64,000 nt of DNA from assembly GCF_036370855.1 (NCBI RefSeq), contig NC_088098.1:33979981-34043980 (forward strand), written 5' to 3'. This DNA is from Dromaius novaehollandiae (lineage: Eukaryota > Chordata > Aves > Casuariiformes > Dromaiidae). Made by a program: the position numbers and the translations under genes. Below, in pieces: positions 58,186 to 64,000 of the stretch (the first letter of the stretch is position 1; each line of letters starts with the position of its first letter). Under the pieces are notes generated by a model, which was not told the DNA's origin, ran no database searches, and was given only the letters and a program-made list of their open reading frames with translations.

Positions 58186-60720
58186 TGGTCATCTCTTCCT
58201 TCTGTTGCTAAGGAGCGTTTACCAGAAAACTCTAGTGTGATTGGATGGATTTCTTTATCCAGACAGTTAAATGCAAGTCAGCAGTGTGCACAACAGAAAG
58301 AAAAAGATGATGCTGTTTTTGGCTGGATGGCTTTATGAGCTGCTAGACATGTCTGTTTTCTCTGCACTGTACTGAATACTGACAAATGCCTTTTTGATTT
58401 TGCTCAGTAGAGTACCAGAAGAGCACATCGTTTATAGTGTTTTGGGCACAGTCCCCTGACGGCGAGTATAGGAGCTTAGGGAAAAGCATAAGGGGCTACA
58501 ATGAAAGGTGAGCTCTGCAATACCTCTTTTGTGCATTTTTATCTTACACTTCAGTTCTAAACATTATCTTCTGCCTAATAGCTGCCATGGCTAAAATAAA
58601 GCATGGGTGATAAAAAAAACTTCCTTCTGCTTTCCTAGAGAGAATAAATGTACAAGGTGCGACCTTGTTAATCTCAAGTGCAAACAGCATGTAATCACTC
58701 ATACAACTGTCAGAGATCTAAAGGAGGATGTCCCTGCTTTATTGTACCCTAAAGAAACATCAGATTACTTCTGTCTTAAATGGGTTAAATTGGGATGAAC
58801 AAACTGATTGTTTTAGCAGCATGTTTAACACTTTTTTTGTTTTGCTGCCCCGACCTGATTTCCTGTATAGATGGTTCCGTGCAAACTCCCAATGAGAAAT
58901 CTACTAATTTTGGCACAAAGTCACGCAAAGCCCACAGGCAAGTTGAGCTGTCATCCACTGAGTCAAATCCTATGTGTCAAACTGTGTTACAAGGCAACTC
59001 AGTATCTTCTCTGTAGATTTAGCCTTGAGTTTTATTTTTTCTGTATTCTAAAGTATGTACAAAGCTGATTTTCCTAAATACCATTGAATCATTTTTTGTA
59101 GTTTTACTCCTACTAGTATAATACCTGTTACCTAGCTAGAATTAATGCCAGTCTGTTATTTCTACTGTAAACACCTTTTTTTCATTTAGTTTTTTAATTA
59201 ATACTCAAATTTAATTTTGATATATGGAACTAAATACGTATAGTAAACCTGTAACAAAGCTACATTAAAATGACAATGTACACCACACTGTACCTGCAGT
59301 AGTCTCCAAGAATTAGTCCATTATCATCATGGTGCTCAGCCATAGCAGCATAGAAATGTCCTCTCTAACATACTCACTTTCATCATAGTATGATACCAGT
59401 CCTTGCCAGTGCTGTCTGCCTCTGCACATTTCCAACATCAAGAGAGGAATATAAGGTATGTTACTGCAAATTTTACAGATTGAAGTATTCAAAACAAAAT
59501 AGGGAACAACTAGACAGTACTAAACAACTATACAATAAATATATACATTATACTATACTAAACAGAATCAAGCACAAATATTATTGGAATATGCAAAGAG
59601 AGATTCTTTTCCGTGTAACAATATGTGAAGGTATTTCACAGTAGTAAAATATATTGTATAATGAAATAAGAACTTAACAGATTGGAACAAACATTTTGTG
59701 ACTGTGATTTTCTTCTATAGAGTCCAGGATATGCCTCACTGGATCTGTTGTAAGATGTTCTCTTCTGATCTCTCTTTTAGGAGGAGAAACCAGTTGTTCT
59801 CCAGCAGATAGTCAGTAGGAGAAGTAAGCAGTTCACCTCAGAGGACCCTAAGACATGATTGATAGGCTGAATTTATATTAAGTATTTTATTTTGATTATA
59901 ACACTTGAGGGCTGAAGAAAATGAATTGAAATCCCATTGTACTTGGGGAGTGCTTCTGTGTGTTTATGACACAATTCTGAGACTAGAACTAAAGTTTTTT
60001 AGTTCTGTGCTCTGAATTCAGTTGTTTTTGTTTCTATCCTCCATCCCTGACAGAGATGGCATACTTCAACAACCTCAGGTGTTTTGATTTAGTATGTTCT
60101 GTGTGCCAGACAACAGCACACTGCTTCTTGTCTCTACAGCTGTTCATGTTCCAACTCTAAGAACTAATACTCTGCTAACCTCTTCTCTACTTTCTATCGC
60201 GGCATCCTGGCTCTTTCAGAAACACAGGGCACAGTTCTTCTCACGTATTTACACCTTTAGTGCAGGATGAGAAGAATTGTGCCCAGAGGCCCTGATCTTT
60301 CTCTACTGACCATAAAGGGAGCCTTGACAACCAACTCAGCTGCAGACACCTGCATTCAATCAGATGAATCCCAACTACACTGCTTATACAGAGAGATTTC
60401 CTTAGACCCATAAAAAGGGGTCTAGACAAACTGCTCATGCTCATTTCCTGCTCGTTTGCTTTCTCTCCATTTTGAATGGGATTTAGGCAGATTTTGTGCT
60501 GTTTTCCTTAACATTTTAGAATTTTATGCTTAATAGATTTGTTGCAGAAAAGATGTGGAATGAGGTTTTCTAGTGATACAGATTTGGTATTGGTTTAGTT
60601 TGACGTGCCGTGATTGTGTGATGTGCAGGTAAGGTTTTGGTTGCATCACTTTTTTAGGCTTTTTTTTTTTCTCTTACTATAACTATCTTCTGTAGTACAT
60701 TGTATAATGTTTTCAACATT

Positions 60721-60731
60721 CCCCCCCCCCC
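60721..60731 (+). repeat. Poly(C) tract (C11)
   Basis: Eleven consecutive C in an AT-rich stretch of the inferred RASSF3 intron. Confidence 0.95.
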
Positions 60732-63700
60732 TTTTATCGGTTTTCTTTATTTACATATTACATTTATTACTTACTGGTAATAAAGCCTCAGTAACAGAGG
60801 ATCAAATGTGAAATACTTTTGATCTCACAGCTAAAAAGGTATCTATACAATTCTATTTTAACTTTATTAGTTCATCTGCAGATAATGCATACTTTTTAGC
60901 TCCAGATAAGTCTAGTAACAAATGTGTTTTACATTAATTTGAATACTACAGATTTTCAATTTCCATCTTTTGAATTGAGGCAAAGTTTTGAAAGTTGCAG
61001 ATTACCAATCACTGGTTAATTTTTAATCTTTCTTTTTGTGTTTGTGCAGCTGCTAGGAGTCAAAGGGTTTTTTAGAAAGCTCACAAATATAGCTACTTAT
61101 TTGGATTAGGAATGGATGAACAGCTGAGCTGGAAATTGGAAGTATTTTGCTAGTTTTGCTGAACTAAACACAAATGCAGCAGTTTTTGTTTCTGTACTCT
61201 TAGTAATTATCTTGTTTTCATTATAAGCTTCCTAGCAACTGAGTAACTTTGTCACACATGGTGATGTTATAAATTATATTTCAGAACAAAATCTGTGATA
61301 CTGTGTCTTGACAGTGTCATGCCAATGCCATCCGGTAGTGCTGAAGCATAGAGACTAGTCAGGCAGGACCCCTCTCTTGAACCTTGGACAGAATTGGCTC
61401 TGACGTGTAATTAACAGGACTGAAGGAAGGTCACAGCTTGTGTTTATTTCCAGCTAAATATATTTCACGCATTAAATGGCGTTCCATGCATAGATACAGT
61501 ATTTCTCTGCAAAACCCAGTTCTGGGTTGCTAAAATCTTTTGGTCCGTTTCAGAACACTCTCAGGCAAAGGCTGAAGAGACACAGTCCATGGAAATCTGG
61601 AAATCTCTTCCTCTTTCTCTGCAAGCTCAAGCTCCATCAGCATAGCAAATATTCTTTTAAAGACTAGCCTGTGGATATCTTTCACCACTGAACTCTGCCT
61701 GTAGGTGTAGTATATAGCACAGTGCAACAAACCAATGTTGTGACAGATTAGAAAGAGACCACTCAGCCTTCCAAATACATTATTGTCCCTACAAAGAAGG
61801 CAAAAACTTGTTTTGAGCTCAGCTAATCAGGCCATTTGTTGATGCAGGCAAACAAATATTCCTTAGTATGTATAGCTTTTCCTACACACAGTTCCCACTA
61901 TGACTAGATGCACGGGGATCCTTACGTCTGAACCCAGACTAAATGGAGAAGTCCTGCATAAATCAAAGCAAATGAAATCCTTTGCTCATCTCAGTCATTT
62001 GCTACCTAAGAGCTGGGAGGAGTAAAAATGGTAGTAGCTCCTCAATGAGGACTTGAGCAGAGAAAACACTGCATCCGTTCCCTAACTGGCAGTATTGATC
62101 AGGTCCTCGAAAACCTGTTACTTTGGAGCCTCGTTCTTGGACCTCATTTTTATGGTGTTTTAGCACTGTAGTGTTGCTCTAACAAATGCTTAACACAGAA
62201 AGACTATATTAGCTGTAATTAAACTATGCTAATTTAGCAAATTACAAGAGAATATTCCCAATCAGACACCACTAGTTGTTTAAAATACTGCTTAAAAATA
62301 CTTTCTGTAACAGCAAGGATTTGGGGCATGTTGTTTGTTTGGGTTTCTTGATTTTCTCACTACCACCACTTAGCTCCACCAGTGTAGCATAAAGCAGCCA
62401 CACTATCACCATGTAGCTCTGTTCAGAGCTAATCTTTATAGCTTTTCATGTCACAGGGAGACAGCGACATGTCTATGTTGCTGGATAGACATATTGCAAG
62501 CGCACCCCTTTGGGCCTAGGGGACCTGTTAGGAACTTGCAGGACCTCTTTCCTACTTGTGTACACAGGTTTCCATGTGGAAATCAGGCTGCTGCTGAGAG
62601 AATGGGGTACGTGCCCTGCTCTCCTTCCAGGGGGGAGCCTTGTCACACGTCTGGGCCTGTGGCTGAAGAGCGCTTGGGAACCGCACCACGTACGTGGAGC
62701 CTGTGTGTGCCATTTCTGACCTTCCTACGGCTTGCTGTGATCTGACCTTAGCAGCACTGCAGGGAGGTGGAAGGTCAGAGGCTGCCCGTGCAGCGGGGGG
62801 ACAGCTGTCCACCTCCCTTCCCAGGCAGGTGGGAAGGGAGTGCAGGGAGTGACTTCCTCCCCTCCTCCAACACGCTGGTCTGACAGCAGAGAATGACCTG
62901 GGGGTTGAAATCCGCTCCAAGAAAAAGCCTTACACAGCTTTCTGTCTTAAAGGGAGGCAGGGATCAAGAGTGTGGCTCTGATCACATTTCAGGTCCTTCA
63001 GCCCTCCTCGGAGAGCATCTCTGCACTGCCTTGTCATTAGGGCAGATTGAAAGGTACACATCTAGCTTTGCATAGTACCTCCTAAATGCAGTAGATTTCT
63101 AACTTTCAGTCAGTGCTTCAATGTAACATAAGCAGAGCTGCCTTAGGAGGAGTTATTTGAACTCTCCTTAGCCCAGCTGGTTAAAGCTGATGCAGGCTGA
63201 CAAGCGGTCCATTACTGTGTGGAGTACAGTGGTACATATTCTAAAGTGAAAAGCTGAGGTTCACAGAAACCACTGTAATCATCACAGTTCCCTAATCTGA
63301 TGACCCGTGTCATACCAGCTGCGGAATATCATCCATTAATTCTACATTTTGGTTTAACTAGAGCCTAAAAGCTTAAACGTGATGAAGGACTCATGAAATT
63401 ATCGCAAGGTTAACTACTACTGCCAGCCGGTTCGGCCTGAATTCAGGTTTGTGTTCTCGTTTGCTCTGTAGCAGGATTGTCAGATTTATTTAACTGACAT
63501 TTTTATGTATAGATTGGGTTCTCTTTGCCTTACAGTAATATGCAACATGTTATGGTCTTGCATGTATTTTGTTCCACTAAGGCACTAAACACTGTAAGGT
63601 GTAAACCTCCACAGATTTATTGTTCTTATCAGCAGTCAGTTTACCCTTTTACGGTGTTAAATTCTGGTGTGTTTTGTTGGTTATTCTTTAAGCCTCATAA

Positions 63701-64000
63701 AGTGCTAGTGTAACAAAAATGTTCTACCTGCGTTTTCTGTTTAGGGAAGAAAAATCTTCCTTTTACCTTGCTAAAGAAAACAGCAAAGTTCTGTTGCTGA
63801 AGTTTAAAAAAGTTTATGTGGGCTCTTCATCAAACTATAAAACTGAGTATTAACATGTATTCATTTCTAGTCTGAAATATCAAGCGTTCTTCTGCATGTC
63901 ACTGAGATTTTCATTAAATTTTCTTATGTATAATTTTTAGTGATGTCCTTGTTATTTGATTCAATAGTTGTAGATGCTGTTAAATCATTCAAAATCGTGT

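Larger units (their letters stand above)
51161..64000 (+). other. RASSF3: Inferred first intron of RASSF3
   Basis: About 12.8 kb to the window end with no exon I can match to the rest of the C1, Ras-association or SARAH domains. The short-isoform first exon known from human RASSF3 was also not found. It contains an ancient MIR-like fragment (about 58104-58185), a C11 run at 60721-60731 and two small hairpins. A large first intron is usual for this gene in mammals. Confidence 0.55.

Overview
The window is vertebrate nuclear DNA, almost certainly from a bird. It holds the microsynteny block XPOT–TBK1–RASSF3, all on the + strand, the same neighbours as on human 12q14. The avian call rests on a clear CR1 LINE 3' end (about 36,979–37,728), a second short CR1 tail (about 15,549–15,649), very few repeats otherwise, compact introns, GC-rich promoter islands, and proteins nearly identical to mammalian XPOT and TBK1 over the alignable exons. 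The species cannot be named from this sequence.

Layout. (1) 1–10,043: the last 12 coding exons of XPOT (exportin-T), 448 codons plus stop, followed by a 3' UTR with AATAAA signals at 10,497, 10,593 and 10,645. (2) About 10.7–16.7 kb: intergenic, with one CR1 tail and no convincing gene. (3) About 16.7–17.6 kb: CpG island, the inferred TBK1 promoter and untranslated first exon, with a clean ISRE-type motif at 16,729–16,746. (4) 20,741–45,285: twenty TBK1 coding exons. They assemble without a frame break into exactly 729 residues, the length of human TBK1. Two of its late introns use GC–AG borders. Intronic insertions include a degraded CR1/L3-type LINE (about 30,570–31,000) and the CR1 3' end. 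(5) About 45.9–50.4 kb: intergenic. (6) About 50.5–51.4 kb: a second CpG island. It contains a first coding exon (50,881–51,160) encoding the N-terminus of a C1-domain RASSF protein. By synteny this is a long isoform of RASSF3. (7) 51.2–64 kb: the inferred first intron of that gene; I could not find its second exon.

The three genes do not form a pathway unit. XPOT exports tRNA from the nucleus, TBK1 phosphorylates IRF-family factors and autophagy receptors in innate immunity, and RASSF3 is a Ras-association/SARAH scaffold of the Hippo/p53 field. The adjacency is old vertebrate synteny, not an operon. I found no undescribed multi-gene system. The observations most worth following are the two GC–AG introns at the 3' end of TBK1, the C1-encoding RASSF3 first exon, and the ISRE in the TBK1 promoter.
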